This document shows positions 39,746 through 48,897 of a DNA stretch of 64,000 nucleotides, in pieces. Made by a program: the position numbers and the translations under genes. The notes beneath the pieces were generated by a model, which had not been told where the DNA came from, did not search any database, and was given only the letters and a program-made list of their open reading frames with translations. The stretch is from a bacterium (GTDB lineage Bacteria; Actinomycetota; Acidimicrobiia; Acidimicrobiales; CATQHL01), in assembly GCA_028824415.1 (NCBI GenBank), contig JAPPDX010000093.1, forward strand, positions 1 through 64,000. Direction: 5' to 3'. Positions within the stretch are counted from its first letter, which is position 1, and each line of letters starts with the position of its first letter.

Positions 39746-39773
39746 CTGGATCCCGGCCTCCGCCGGGATGACG
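39746..39773. repeat. Dispersed 28-base repeat, copy 2
   Basis: This copy is identical to 12588-12615. It lies in the 97-base gap between acpS and nnr, inside an operon, so it is unlikely to be a full terminator here. It could form a hairpin of ATCCCGGC with GCCGGGAT. Confidence 0.75.
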
Positions 39774-39793
39774 ATCGGGAGTGACGACAGGGA

Positions 39794-40204
39794 TCATGCC
39801 GGGTCGTCGCTCCGGGCCTCCTGGGGCGGGGCAATCCCGTCGGCGGCGACGGCCACCGCCACCGCCACTGCGGAAGTGGCCGTGTGGGAGAGGCTCAGAT
39901 GCCACCCCGTCACACCGGCTCGCCGGGCTCGCGCTGCGGCACGGCCGTGGAGGCGCACCTCGGGTTTGCCGCCGGGGGCGCGCACGACCTCCATGTCCCG
40001 GAACGCCACATCCCCGAATCCGGCGCCGAGTGCTTTCATCACGGCCTCCTTGGCTGCGAAGCGTGCCGCCAGGCGCTCGGTGGGATCGGCACGGGCTTCG
40101 GCGTAGGCCCGTTCGGCGGGGGTGAAGAGTCGCTCGGCGACCGACGGGCGGCGCGCCAGCAGAGCGCCGAAGCGCGGCACGTCCACGATGTCGATGCCGA
40201 TCAT
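39794..40204 (-). CDS. acpS: Holo-ACP synthase
   Basis: This 136-residue phosphopantetheinyl transferase activates acyl carrier protein. MIGIDIVDVPRF carries the metal-binding Asp, and FAAKEAVMKALG the Glu-Lys active site; SLSHTATSAVAV completes the fold. The ATG overlaps the stop of the GlmS-like gene (ATGA). The last 20 residues are beyond the usual family end. Confidence 0.95.
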   Translation of the reverse strand: MIGIDIVDVPRFGALLARRPSVAERLFTPAERAYAEARADPTERLAARFAAKEAVMKALGAGFGDVAFRDMEVVRAPGGKPEVRLHGRAAARARRAGVTGWHLSLSHTATSAVAVAVAVAADGIAPPQEARSDDPA

Positions 40205-43200
40205 GGAGACCCCCTTCGCCAGCGCGCCGCAACGGTACCCAGGTCACCGACCAGGAGGTCCTCGGTGGGGACCTGCGCGAGCAGCGCCTCGTCGAAGGAT
40301 GCCTCGGTCTCGGTGACCGCGTAGCGCAGGCGGCTGAACCGGTCCCGGTAGCGCCGGAGGACGTCGACGGCCACGGCGGGCTCCAGCCGCTCGTGCAGAT
40401 CGACGTGCAGCAGCACCAGCCCGACCACCTCACCGCCCTTGATCTCGGGAACCAGCAGGATGAGGCGCCCGTCCCGCAGCCCCCGCGTCAGCAGCACCCG
40501 GCGCTCGCGGCTGACCTGGCGCTTGGTGCCCCGCAGGGCGGGATCGCGCCCGACCCGCGACTCGAAGGACGCCGCCACACCGGAACGGTCGGCAATCTCT
40601 ATCCGCTCGCCGTCGATGACATAGCGAACATGGCCGGTGACCCGGACGACCGCCCGGTCCAACCCCGCCAGCGCGGAGAGGGTCTCGTAGCTGAGGCGCT
40701 CTCCGTCGGTGCCGGCGGCCTGGACGGCCTCGGCAAGAGGCACCCGCAGCAGCGACTCCTCGCTGCGGGAGATCCCCACTGTGACCGTCTTGGCCTGATG
40801 GCGGATGGCGTCGACGGGACGGGTCAGCTCCTCGATGGCCTCGCTGAGAGCCCCCAGCAGCCGCTCCAGGATGCCCGCCGGTGTCCCCATCTCACCGAAG
40901 TCGATCTCGAACGCGCCCAGCGGAAGCACACCGAGGGCGTAACGGAACAGTGCATCGAGCCGCAGCGCGGTCGCGGCGGGAAGGTGCCCGTCGTAGCCGC
41001 CGTCGCGCAGGCGGCTCCCGAACTGCTCCGCGCCGGCGGCGATCGCCGGCCCCAGAGCGGCGAGCATCGCCTCGGCGTCGGTGACGGCGCCGTCGGGCTC
41101 GGCATCCAGCGCGGCCTCGACGGCTCCCCGGGTTCGCCGCAGCGGCTCGGCGCAGGCGTCGATGGCGAGAGCCGCCTCATAGGAGAAGAGGTGGCCGGCC
41201 ATCGTCGCCAGCACGAAGGCGAGGTCGGGGTGCACCACCGGCAGCAGCACCGACTCCCCGGCAGCGCGGACCAACTCGGCGTCGTCGCTGAACACAACCG
41301 GTGCACCGCGATGTGCCGCGTAGATGGCCACCTCCTTGGCGACGTCGCGGGCAGTGGAGCGATCGAGGCCCGCCGCGCAGACCAGGGTGAGAGGCTCTGC
41401 GGAGAGGTCGACGTGCTTCTTGTCCTCAGTGATGTCGCAGGCCACGGACCGATAGCACAACTCCGAGAGCTTGATCCGCACCTCCTCGGCGGCCAACCGG
41501 TTTCGGCCGTTGCCGACGGTTGCCCAGTGGCGCCGGGCCGGAACGAGCCGCTGAGCGATGTCGGCGATCCGCGGGCGCGCCGCCAGCACGTCGGTCATGG
41601 CGGCGGGCAGCTCTTCGAGTGCCGCCAGCAACACCGAGCGGCGCGCCGGGTCTCCCGGCAGCCCGAACAACTCGGCGGTGGCGTACGCCAGCAGGAAGCC
41701 TGCGGCCACCTGGGCGTAGAAGGCCTTCGTGGAAGCGACGCTCATCTCCACGTCCCGCCCGTCGGATGTGTACAGCACGCCGTCGGCGCGGGCGGCGAGA
41801 TCGCTCTCGCGACGGTTCACCACCGCCACGACCCACGCACCACGCGCCTGGACCAGGTCGACGGTGCGGTTGGTGTCGGTGGTTGTCCCGGACTGGCTGA
41901 TCGCCACGACCAGGTGATCGGACATGTCGTCGCGCAGATCGAACCCCGAGAATTCGCTGGCGCGGCGGCTCACCACCTCGACATCGGCACCGCACAACTC
42001 GGCACCGATGATCTCGGCGACGGCCCGTGCAGCCACCGCCGCAGTGCCCTGGCCGATGACCACGATCCGGCGCGGTAACTCTCCGCCGGTAGGCAGGACG
42101 CCGTCGAGGGCAACCCTGCGGTCACCGGGCTCGCCGGCGATCCGGCCCGCCAGCGTCTTGGCGAACGACTCGGGCGATTCGCCGATCTCCTTGAGCAGGA
42201 AGTGCGGGTACTCCCTGCGGTCGATGTCCCGCGTCGTGATCTCCGCCCGGGTCACCGCCGGCAGCGCCAACTCGGTGCCGTCATAGGACCAGCGAGCGAC
42301 TCCCGACGTCTCGCCGGCGGCCGCGGCGTCCAGCCGGACGATCTCCCCCTCGGTGCCGTTGGACTCGCCGGCACCCTCGGCGGCGTCAAAGCGCAGGTAG
42401 TCGCCGGTCTGCTCCACGAGCCCGTACGGCTCTGAGGCCACCACGAAGGCATCGGGGGCGAGTCCCACGTAGAGCGCCTGACCGCTGCCCCGGCGAGCCA
42501 ACAGCAACCCGCCGGGATCGCCGCTGCTCAGCGAGGCGACGGCATGGGATCCCTCGAAGCTCGCCACGGCCGTGGCGAAAGCCTCCCGGTCGGATTGGCC
42601 CGAGACCTTCAGGCGGCGGGCCAGACCCGGAACGACCCTGGCATCGGTCGTGACGGCCGGGGGATAGGACAGGTCGAAGCGGCTCACGACCGTGGCGTAG
42701 TTGTCGATGTCGCCGTTCACGGCCGCCAGGACCCAGGGCGCCCCGTCCGATGGCAGCGAGGCCACGGGATGGGCGTTCGGCTCGGTGATGAGTCCCACGC
42801 TGGCCCAGCGCGTGTGCGCCAGGACCGTGCAACGCGCCCCCGGTTGCGCCAGCGCGGCCCGCAGCACGTCATCGCCGGCCAGCGCCGCCCGCAGCACCCG
42901 CGTGTTGTCGCCCAACTCGCCGACCTCCACCGCCGTCTTGTGGACGTGCACCGTCACGTTGGAGTCGCGCCAGCGGCTACCGGAGCGACCGAGCGGGTCG
43001 CCGGCGGCCGGGAACCCCACCGGCGGGCCGTCCGAAGTCACCATGACGGCGATTCCTGCCGAGTCCCTGCCGCGCACCTCCAGGCGGTCCAGCGCCGAGA
43101 GAGCCACCTGGATCGCCCACCACCCTGCCACGACTCCCTCCGTCGCCTCCGCCGCGTCTGCACCGAGGAGGTCCGCAATCGCCGCAGCGGTGGCCAACCG

Positions 43201-43458
43201 GTCCTCGCGAATGCTCCAGAGCGCATCGGCAAGAGTCGTTTCGTCCGCGTCGATCCGCTCGACGGCCGCCGCCACCTCCGCCCGCAAACCCGCCTCCCGC
43301 ACCAGGCTGGTCAGCCCCGCCGGGCCGGCGAGTCGTCCCGCCACTGCACGAGCGTCGCCCCCCGTTGCGCCACCGCCGGCGAGCAACTCCAGGATCTCGG
43401 GCCCCGACGGCGCGGGGCGGCGGGGTGGGCGGCTGATGACCGCCACGATCCCGCACAT
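40201..43458 (-). CDS. Giant GlmS-like glutamine amidotransferase/SIS protein
   Basis: This 1085-residue protein is nearly twice the length of GlmS (about 610). MCGIVAV gives the class II GATase nucleophile Cys2. An insertion of about 105 residues precedes the normal LEVRGRDSAGIAV strand. TRWASVGLITEPNAHP and NGDIDNY complete the GATase site. Two SIS sugar-phosphate domains follow, with SQSGTTTDTN and SVASTKAFYAQ. The GlmS isomerase motif (E-x-K-x-x-E-x-x-A-E, then GE-x-KHGP) is changed to IKLSELCYRS-x-ACD-x-TEDKKHVDLS. The last 240 or so residues form a C-terminal extension I do not recognise. Synteny with glmM and acpS suggests the GlmS role (glucosamine-6-phosphate), but its chemistry is unsure. 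ATG overlaps the glmM stop by one base. Confidence 0.8.
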   Translation of the reverse strand: MCGIVAVISRPPRRPAPSGPEILELLAGGGATGGDARAVAGRLAGPAGLTSLVREAGLRAEVAAAVERIDADETTLADALWSIREDRLATAAAIADLLGADAAEATEGVVAGWWAIQVALSALDRLEVRGRDSAGIAVMVTSDGPPVGFPAAGDPLGRSGSRWRDSNVTVHVHKTAVEVGELGDNTRVLRAALAGDDVLRAALAQPGARCTVLAHTRWASVGLITEPNAHPVASLPSDGAPWVLAAVNGDIDNYATVVSRFDLSYPPAVTTDARVVPGLARRLKVSGQSDREAFATAVASFEGSHAVASLSSGDPGGLLLARRGSGQALYVGLAPDAFVVASEPYGLVEQTGDYLRFDAAEGAGESNGTEGEIVRLDAAAAGETSGVARWSYDGTELALPAVTRAEITTRDIDRREYPHFLLKEIGESPESFAKTLAGRIAGEPGDRRVALDGVLPTGGELPRRIVVIGQGTAAVAARAVAEIIGAELCGADVEVVSRRASEFSGFDLRDDMSDHLVVAISQSGTTTDTNRTVDLVQARGAWVVAVVNRRESDLAARADGVLYTSDGRDVEMSVASTKAFYAQVAAGFLLAYATAELFGLPGDPARRSVLLAALEELPAAMTDVLAARPRIADIAQRLVPARRHWATVGNGRNRLAAEEVRIKLSELCYRSVACDITEDKKHVDLSAEPLTLVCAAGLDRSTARDVAKEVAIYAAHRGAPVVFSDDAELVRAAGESVLLPVVHPDLAFVLATMAGHLFSYEAALAIDACAEPLRRTRGAVEAALDAEPDGAVTDAEAMLAALGPAIAAGAEQFGSRLRDGGYDGHLPAATALRLDALFRYALGVLPLGAFEIDFGEMGTPAGILERLLGALSEAIEELTRPVDAIRHQAKTVTVGISRSEESLLRVPLAEAVQAAGTDGERLSYETLSALAGLDRAVVRVTGHVRYVIDGERIEIADRSGVAASFESRVGRDPALRGTKRQVSRERRVLLTRGLRDGRLILLVPEIKGGEVVGLVLLHVDLHERLEPAVAVDVLRRYRDRFSRLRYAVTETEASFDEALLAQVPTEDLLVGDLGTVAARWRRGSP

Positions 43459-44744
43459 CAGGCGGAGCTCCGTTCTACCTCGGCTGCCAGGCCCTCGGCC
43501 ACCGCGGTGGCCTCTGCCTCGTCGGTGGCCTCGACCATGACGCGGATCAGCGGTTCGGTGCCCGAGCAACGCACCAGCACGCGGCCCGTCTCGCCCAGCG
43601 CCTCGCGCGCCCGCTCGACCGCTGGCTCGACCGCCGTCAGCACGCCGGCTGCATCACCGCCGACGGACACGTTCCGCAGCACCTGCGGGTGGCGGGTCAT
43701 GGCTTCGGCCGCCAGATCACCGAGGCGCGCGCCCCGGCGAACGGCGACATCGAGCAGCTGCACGGCCGTCAGCAGACCGTCGCCGGTGGTGGCGAGGTCC
43801 CGGAACACCACATGTCCCGACTGCTCCCCGCCCAACTCCCAGCCGCCGGCCTCGAGTGCGCTCAGAACATGGCGATCACCTACGGGCACCGTCACGACCT
43901 CGATTCCGGCCTCCGCCATGGCCCGGTGCAGGCCGAGGTTGCTCATGACGGTCACCACCACCGTCGAACCCGCCAAGCGGGCCCGCTCGTGGCGGTCGGT
44001 CCCGCACAGGGCGATGATGCGGTCACCGTCGATCAGGCCCCGATCGTACGCCACCACCCTGTCCCCGTCGCCGTCGAACGCCAGACCGATCTCGCCTGGG
44101 CCGGTCTCGGCGGAGATGAGGCTCGGGGAGGCGGCTCCGCAGCCGTCGTTGATGTTCCGCCCGTTCGGCTCGCAGGCCACGGTCCTCACCGCGGCCCCGA
44201 GGCGCCCCAGCAGCGCCGGCGCCAACTCCGAAGTAGCGCCGTTGGCGCCGTCCACCACCAGGCGCAGGCCGGTGAAGGCCCCCGGCTCCACAGTGCTGGC
44301 CACCGCATCCAGGTAGGTCTGAAGCCGGCCGCCGGCGTCGGCGGCGGCTGCGGGGGATCCGGGCGTCTCGGCGGCGGACTGCAGGCCGGCGGCCACCGCT
44401 TCCTGCTCGCCGTCGCTGAGCTTGCGGCCACCGGGGCCGAAGATCTTCACACCGTTGTCCCGGTACGGGTTGTGCGACGCCGACACGACGATCCCCGGCA
44501 CGCCGTCGCGGGCGCTGAAGAACGCCACCGCGGGCGTCGGAGCCATGCCCAGCAGGTCCACTCGGGTGCCGGAGAGACCGCGCAGCAACCCCTGCACGAG
44601 GTCGCCGGCGGAGGCTCTCGGGTCGTGGCCCACGACGACCCGCTCGCAGCCGAAGGTCGCGACGACTGCCGCACCGATGCGGGCGGCCATCTCCGGGGTG
44701 ACGTCCCGGTACGCCCGCCCTCGAATCCCGTCGGTGCCGAACAT
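43458..44744 (-). CDS. glmM: Phosphoglucosamine mutase
   Basis: This enzyme converts glucosamine-6-phosphate to glucosamine-1-phosphate for UDP-GlcNAc. It has 428 residues. MFGTDGIRGRAY opens the protein, the phosphoserine is S90 in VVSASHNPYRDNG, the metal loop is FDGDGDR and the sugar loop GGEQSGH. The C-terminal phosphate site is VRCSGTEPLIRVMVE. The gene lies 45 bases after rpsI, a familiar actinobacterial neighbour. Confidence 0.96.
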   Translation of the reverse strand: MFGTDGIRGRAYRDVTPEMAARIGAAVVATFGCERVVVGHDPRASAGDLVQGLLRGLSGTRVDLLGMAPTPAVAFFSARDGVPGIVVSASHNPYRDNGVKIFGPGGRKLSDGEQEAVAAGLQSAAETPGSPAAAADAGGRLQTYLDAVASTVEPGAFTGLRLVVDGANGATSELAPALLGRLGAAVRTVACEPNGRNINDGCGAASPSLISAETGPGEIGLAFDGDGDRVVAYDRGLIDGDRIIALCGTDRHERARLAGSTVVVTVMSNLGLHRAMAEAGIEVVTVPVGDRHVLSALEAGGWELGGEQSGHVVFRDLATTGDGLLTAVQLLDVAVRRGARLGDLAAEAMTRHPQVLRNVSVGGDAAGVLTAVEPAVERAREALGETGRVLVRCSGTEPLIRVMVEATDEAEATAVAEGLAAEVERSSA

Positions 44745-44789
44745 GGCCGAACCGTTGCGACAGCCCGCGCGCTCCGGCTGCCGGCTCTG

Positions 44790-45182
44790 CTACCTCTTGG
44801 AGTACTGCGGAGCCTTCCGGGCCTTCTTGAGCCCGTACTTCTTGGACTCCTTCTTGCGCGGATCCCGGGTCAGCAGGCCGGCCCGCTTGAGCTTCTCGCG
44901 GGAGTCGCCGTCGAGGCTCTCCAGGGAGCGGGCGATGCCGAGGCGCAGGGCTCCCGCCTGACCGGTCAGCCCGCCGCCGGTGATTGTGGCATCCACGTCG
45001 TACACCGAGGAGGTGTCAGTCACGCTGAGCGCCTCGGTGGCGTGCGAGCGATGCGAGGGCGACGGGAAGTAGTCCTCGATCTCTCGCCCGTTGATCACGA
45101 TGTGCCCCTGACCCGGCCGGATGCGGACACGGGCGACGGCGCGCTTGCGGCGACCGGTGGCCTGCACGAGCGGCGGTGTCAT
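44790..45182 (-). CDS. rpsI: 30S ribosomal protein S9
   Basis: This is the small-subunit protein whose C-terminal tail reaches the P-site tRNA. It has 130 residues from the ATG at 45182, which has the site AGGAGAA and overlaps the rplM stop (ATGA). ATGRRKRAVARVRI and the terminal KAPQYSKR are the family signatures. The track ORF reads into rplM in another frame. Confidence 0.97.
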   Translation of the reverse strand: MTPPLVQATGRRKRAVARVRIRPGQGHIVINGREIEDYFPSPSHRSHATEALSVTDTSSVYDVDATITGGGLTGQAGALRLGIARSLESLDGDSREKLKRAGLLTRDPRKKESKKYGLKKARKAPQYSKR

Positions 45183-45622
45183 GGTGTTCTCCTGCCCAGA
45201 GCCAGCGGCTGTGGACTCTGGGCCTCGTGGGGATGGGCGGGTCCGGCGTAGACCTTCAGCTTCCGCAGCATCTGCCGTCCCAGGCGGGTGTGCGGCAGCA
45301 TCCCGCGTACGCTGCGGCGCACCACCTCCGCGGGACTTCGCCGCATCGCCTCGGCGAGGGTCTCCGAACGCAGTCCGCCGGGGTAGCCGGAGTGCCGGTA
45401 CAGGATCTTCCGATCCGCCTTGCCGGCGGTCGCCACGACCTTGTCGGCGTTCACGATGATGACGTGATCGCCGCAGTCGAGGTGCGGCGTGTACATCGGC
45501 TTGTGCTTGCCGCGGAGGACACGGGCCACCTCGGTGGCCAAGCGGCCGAGCACCTGTCCCTCGGCGTCGATGATCCACCAGGCGCGATCCAACTCTGATG
45601 CCTTGGGGCTGTACGTACGCAC
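45179..45622 (-). CDS. rplM: 50S ribosomal protein L13
   Basis: This early large-subunit assembly protein has 147 residues from the GTG at 45622. WWIIDAEGQVLGRLATEVARVLRGK and the C-terminal MLPHTRLGRQMLRKLKVY segments are diagnostic. No ribosome site precedes the GTG, but TATCCT lies six bases upstream, so rplM-rpsI is probably a leaderless unit separate from rpoA-rplQ-truA. Confidence 0.96.
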   Translation of the reverse strand: MRTYSPKASELDRAWWIIDAEGQVLGRLATEVARVLRGKHKPMYTPHLDCGDHVIIVNADKVVATAGKADRKILYRHSGYPGGLRSETLAEAMRRSPAEVVRRSVRGMLPHTRLGRQMLRKLKVYAGPAHPHEAQSPQPLALGRRTP

Positions 45623-45628
45623 ACCGAA

Positions 45629-45634
45629 AGGATA
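45629..45634 (-). promoter_or_regulatory. Candidate -10 box, leaderless rplM-rpsI
   Basis: TATCCT on the minus strand lies six bases before the GTG at 45622. It is the best candidate for the rplM-rpsI-glmM promoter. Confidence 0.45.
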
Positions 45635-45684
45635 CGGGCTCACCGCCGGAAACGGCCCCCTGCGCAGGTCTGGGCGGACTTCGA

Positions 45685-46458
45685 TCAGAGGTACGCGACC
45701 GACTCCAGGCATAGGCCGTGCGGCGGTGCCACACTCCCGGCGACGGCCCTGTCCCGGCTCAGCAGGATGCGTTCGATGTCGCCGGCAGCGCGGCGACCCC
45801 GTCCCACCTCCACGAGCGTTCCGACGATCGAACGCACCATCTGCCGGCAGAACGAGTTCGCCTCGATGTCGAACAGCACCAGTGCCGGCTCGAGCCGACT
45901 CCAACCGGCGCGCAGCACCCTCCTCACCGTCGGCGCCACCCGCACCTCGCCGTCGATGACCTGCGCAGCCCTGGAGCAGAAGGAGGCGAAGTCGTGCTCG
46001 CCGATGAGCAGCTCCGCGGCATCGCTCATGGCCGCCACGTCGAGTGGATCGGGGACGTGCCAGGCGTACCCGCGCCGGAACACGTCGGGCTCCGGCGCGT
46101 TCCAGATCGTGTAGCGGTACGCCCGGGCAAGCGCGGAGAAGCGAGCGTCGAAGTCGGCCGGCGCCGGCTCGGCACCCAGCACCACCACGTCGGGGCCGCA
46201 CATGCGGTTGAGGCCGCTACGAAGGGACTCCAACCGCTCGGGGGCCGTGTCAGCCTCGGCCACCTCCAGGCTCACCACCTGGCCGCGGGCGTGCACTCCG
46301 GCGTCGGTGCGACCGGCGCAGGTCAACTGCACGGAATAGCCGAGCCGCCGTTCGAGGGCGCCGGCCAGAGCCCCCGCCACGGTGCGTACGCCGGGGTTCG
46401 GTGCGAAGCCGCGAAACTCCCCGCCGTCGTAGGAGACCAGGAGGCGCAGGCGGGCCAC
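45685..46458 (-). CDS. truA: tRNA pseudouridine synthase A
   Basis: This enzyme makes pseudouridine at positions 38-40 of tRNA anticodon arms. It has 257 residues from the GTG at 46458; the track's start adds residues antisense to rplQ. The catalytic Asp52 is in CAGRTDAGVHARGQV. RAYRYTIWN and FCRQMVRSIVGTLVEVG are further family blocks. It lies 13 bases after rplQ, a common arrangement. Confidence 0.95.
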   Translation of the reverse strand: MARLRLLVSYDGGEFRGFAPNPGVRTVAGALAGALERRLGYSVQLTCAGRTDAGVHARGQVVSLEVAEADTAPERLESLRSGLNRMCGPDVVVLGAEPAPADFDARFSALARAYRYTIWNAPEPDVFRRGYAWHVPDPLDVAAMSDAAELLIGEHDFASFCSRAAQVIDGEVRVAPTVRRVLRAGWSRLEPALVLFDIEANSFCRQMVRSIVGTLVEVGRGRRAAGDIERILLSRDRAVAGSVAPPHGLCLESVAYL

Positions 46459-46471
46459 GCCGCGGGGGTCG

Positions 46472-46825
46472 CTAGACCAGTTCGATGCGGGCCATGGGGG
46501 CGTTGTCGCCGTAGCGGGGCCCGACCCGCAGGATCCGGGTGCAGCCGCCGGCACGGTTGGCGTAGCGCGGACCGATGTCCGAGATCAGCTTGTCGGCGAT
46601 CTCCCGGTCGTTCAGGAACGCCACGATCTGCCGATGGTTGTGCAGGCCGCCCTTGCGCGCCTTTGTGATCAGCTTCTCGGCCACCGGCTGCATCGCCTTG
46701 GCCTTGGCCTCGGTCGTCACGATCGCCTCGGCCGCTACCAGGGACGCCACGAGATTCGCCAGCATCGACTTCTGGTGTGAGGCGCTGCCGCCGAGGCGAC
46801 GGCCCTTGCGGGGTCGGCCGGGCAT
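46472..46825 (-). CDS. rplQ: 50S ribosomal protein L17
   Basis: This large-subunit protein has 117 residues, the family's usual length. LGGSASHQKSMLANLVASL and the C-terminal ending DNAPMARIELV are characteristic. It starts 10 bases after rpoA, the standard bacterial order. Confidence 0.97.
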   Translation of the reverse strand: MPGRPRKGRRLGGSASHQKSMLANLVASLVAAEAIVTTEAKAKAMQPVAEKLITKARKGGLHNHRQIVAFLNDREIADKLISDIGPRYANRAGGCTRILRVGPRYGDNAPMARIELV

Positions 46826-46835
46826 GACTGGCTCC

Positions 46836-47768
46836 TCAGTCTCCCGAAGCCAGGGCGAGACCCAACTCGTCGAGGCGGGCCGTCACCTCGTCCAGGGACT
46901 TCTCACCGAAGTTCGGGATCGCCAGCAGTTCCAGCGGCGTCCGCTCCAAGAGGGCGCCGACCGTCGTGACCTGCGCCCGCTTCAGGCAGTTCCGGGGCCG
47001 CTCGGAGAGTCCCAGGTCCTCGATGGGGCGCACCAGATCCGACGGCATCTCCGAGGTGGTCGTGGGATCCAGACCGTCCGGCAACGACACCTCGGCGAGG
47101 TTCTCCACGAGCTGCATCAGCCGCCGCAGGATGCCGCCCGCAGTTGCCATCGCCTCCGACGGCGTCACCGTTCCGTCGGTCTGCACGTCCACGACCAGTT
47201 CGTCCGCCGCCACATCCCCCTCCGCGTGGCTCGCTTCCACTTCGTAGAAGACGCGCCGCACCGGCGAGAAGAGGGCGTCCACGGGGATGTCGCCGATGGT
47301 GCCGCTCGTCGGCCGGCTCTCCGCGCCGCTGTAGCCGATCCCCTGCTCGACGGTGACGTCGGCGGCGAATCGCGCCCGGCTGTTGAGCGTTGCGACGTGC
47401 AGGTCGGGATTCAGCACCTCGACATCGGGGTTGACTCTGAAGTTCGCGCCCGTCACCTCCGCGGGACCCAGGACGTCGATGCGCAACTGCACCGGCTCGG
47501 GGCTGTGGCTGCGCAGCACCAGGTCCTTGAGGTTCAACACGATGTCGGAGATGTCCTCGACGACCCCCTGCAGGGTGTCGAACTCGTGCAGGGCCTCGTC
47601 GAAGCGGACGTGCGTCACCGCCGCGCCCGGAATCGACGAGAGCAGCGTGCGCCGCAGGGCGTTGCCGATCGTGTGGCCGAACCCGGGATCGAGCGGCCCG
47701 ACGACAAACTTCTGGCGGCTGCCCTCGGCGGTGGCCGGAGAGACCGTGGGATGTTTGATCTCAAGCAT
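46836..47768 (-). CDS. rpoA: DNA-directed RNA polymerase subunit alpha
   Basis: This subunit nucleates RNA polymerase assembly. It has 310 residues from the ATG at 47768 (MLEIKHP), with AGCGAGG upstream; an ATG two codons earlier is possible. The N-terminal domain has VGPLDPGFGHTIGNALRRTLLSSIPG, and the C-terminal DNA-binding domain LGLSERPRNCLKRAQVTTVGALLE. The linker (near 230) is Pro/Thr/Asp-rich. Confidence 0.97.
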   Translation of the reverse strand: MLEIKHPTVSPATAEGSRQKFVVGPLDPGFGHTIGNALRRTLLSSIPGAAVTHVRFDEALHEFDTLQGVVEDISDIVLNLKDLVLRSHSPEPVQLRIDVLGPAEVTGANFRVNPDVEVLNPDLHVATLNSRARFAADVTVEQGIGYSGAESRPTSGTIGDIPVDALFSPVRRVFYEVEASHAEGDVAADELVVDVQTDGTVTPSEAMATAGGILRRLMQLVENLAEVSLPDGLDPTTTSEMPSDLVRPIEDLGLSERPRNCLKRAQVTTVGALLERTPLELLAIPNFGEKSLDEVTARLDELGLALASGD

Positions 47769-47785
47769 GTGCATCCTCGCTCGAG

Positions 47786-48403
47786 CTACTTGCTGTAGAG
47801 CTCGACAATCAACTGCTCGCGAATCGGTACGTCGATCTGGTCGCGGCTGGGAACCGACACCACGTTGGCCGCCCAACCGTCTTCGACGACCTCCAGCCAG
47901 ATCGGCGGTACCCGGTCCAGCACATCGACGTTCCATTGCAGGGTGGTGATTCCCCGCGACTTCTCCTTCACGGCGATCGCATCGCTCGCGGAGACTCGAT
48001 AGCTGGGGATGCTGACCCGCCGTCCGTTCACCGACACGTGGCCGTGCAGCACGAACTGCCGGGCCTGGGGCCGCGTCGCCGCCCAGCCGGCCCGGTACAC
48101 CACGTTGTCGAGTCGCAACTCGAGGTAGGTCAGCATGTTCTCGCCGGTCACGCCCGTGCGGCGGCTGGCCTCGGCGTAAAGGTTGCGGAACTGGCGCTCC
48201 GTGAGCCCGTAGGTGAAGCGGGCCTTCTGCTTCTCCTGGAGTTGGAGGAGGTACTCCGACGTGGTGGTGCGTCGCCGCGAGCGACCGTGCTCGCCGGGTG
48301 GGTACGGGCGCTTGTCAAGCGCCACCGTCTCGCCCTTGGTACCGAAGATGTTCGTCCCCAGCCGGCGTGACACGCGGGCCTTCGGTCCGGTGTAGCGGGA
48401 CAT
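47786..48403 (-). CDS. rpsD: 30S ribosomal protein S4
   Basis: This primary 16S rRNA-binding protein has 205 residues. The S4 RNA-binding domain is LELRLDNVVYRAG to RQFVLHGHVSVNGRRV. The N-terminus SRYTGPKARVSRRLG carries no Cys zinc motif, so this is the C-minus type. Its ATG overlaps the rpsK stop by one base (TGATG). In many bacteria S4 represses this operon. Confidence 0.97.
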   Translation of the reverse strand: MSRYTGPKARVSRRLGTNIFGTKGETVALDKRPYPPGEHGRSRRRTTTSEYLLQLQEKQKARFTYGLTERQFRNLYAEASRRTGVTGENMLTYLELRLDNVVYRAGWAATRPQARQFVLHGHVSVNGRRVSIPSYRVSASDAIAVKEKSRGITTLQWNVDVLDRVPPIWLEVVEDGWAANVVSVPSRDQIDVPIREQLIVELYSK

Positions 48404-48795
48404 CAGACGCGCCGCCTCTTCGGCGGCCGGCAGCCGTTGTGCGGCACCGGGGTGACGTCCTTGATCCCGGTGACCTCCAACCCCAGGTTCTGCAGCGAGC
48501 GGATCGCCGTCTCGCGGCCCGAGCCCGGACCGCGCACCTGCACGTCGACCTTGCGAACACCGAACTCCATGGCCCGGCGCGCCACCTCCTCTGCCGCCAT
48601 CTGCGCGGCGTACGGGGTCGACTTGCGCGAACCCTTGAATCCCACGTTGCCCGCCGAGGCCCAGGCGACCACATTGCCGCGCAGGTCCGTGACCGTGATG
48701 ATCGTGTTGTTGAAGGAACTCTTGATGTGCACGACGCCGTGCGCGATGTTCCTGCGCTCGCGCCGGCGTGGCCGTCGTGCCTGTCTCTCTGCCAT
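48403..48795 (-). CDS. rpsK: 30S ribosomal protein S11
   Basis: This platform protein lies near the E-site and has 130 residues. [31 protein letters not shown] and the terminal [17 protein letters not shown] are diagnostic. It is separated from rpsM by a 102-base gap, long for this cluster, which contains a hairpin. Confidence 0.97.
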   Translation of the reverse strand: MAERQARRPRRRERRNIAHGVVHIKSSFNNTIITVTDLRGNVVAWASAGNVGFKGSRKSTPYAAQMAAEEVARRAMEFGVRKVDVQVRGPGSGRETAIRSLQNLGLEVTGIKDVTPVPHNGCRPPKRRRV

Positions 48796-48863
48796 AACCC
48801 CTCGGTGCGTCTCGTGAGCGGTGCGATGCCGCGCCCCTGGCGCGCCCGCCGGTCGTTGTGGTT

Positions 48864-48883
48864 GGGCGCCCCGATCGGCGCCC
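48864..48883 (-). promoter_or_regulatory. Hairpin in the rpsM-rpsK gap
   Basis: Seven-base arms GGGCGCC and GGCGCCC flank a six-base loop, beginning 15 bases after the rpsM stop. It may be an attenuator, a processing site or a weak terminator. Confidence 0.35.
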
Positions 48884-48897
48884 GAGCCACCTCTGCC

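Noticed and set aside
38248-39834. N-terminal extension of Nnr to an upstream ATG
   Set aside because: The extra residues are translated from the dispersed 28-base repeat; GTG 39696 gives the normal protein.
45179-46201. 340-residue extended L13 and similar long forms of S9, L18, L3 and TruA
   Set aside because: The extensions run through neighbouring genes in other frames; family length and start signals support the short forms.
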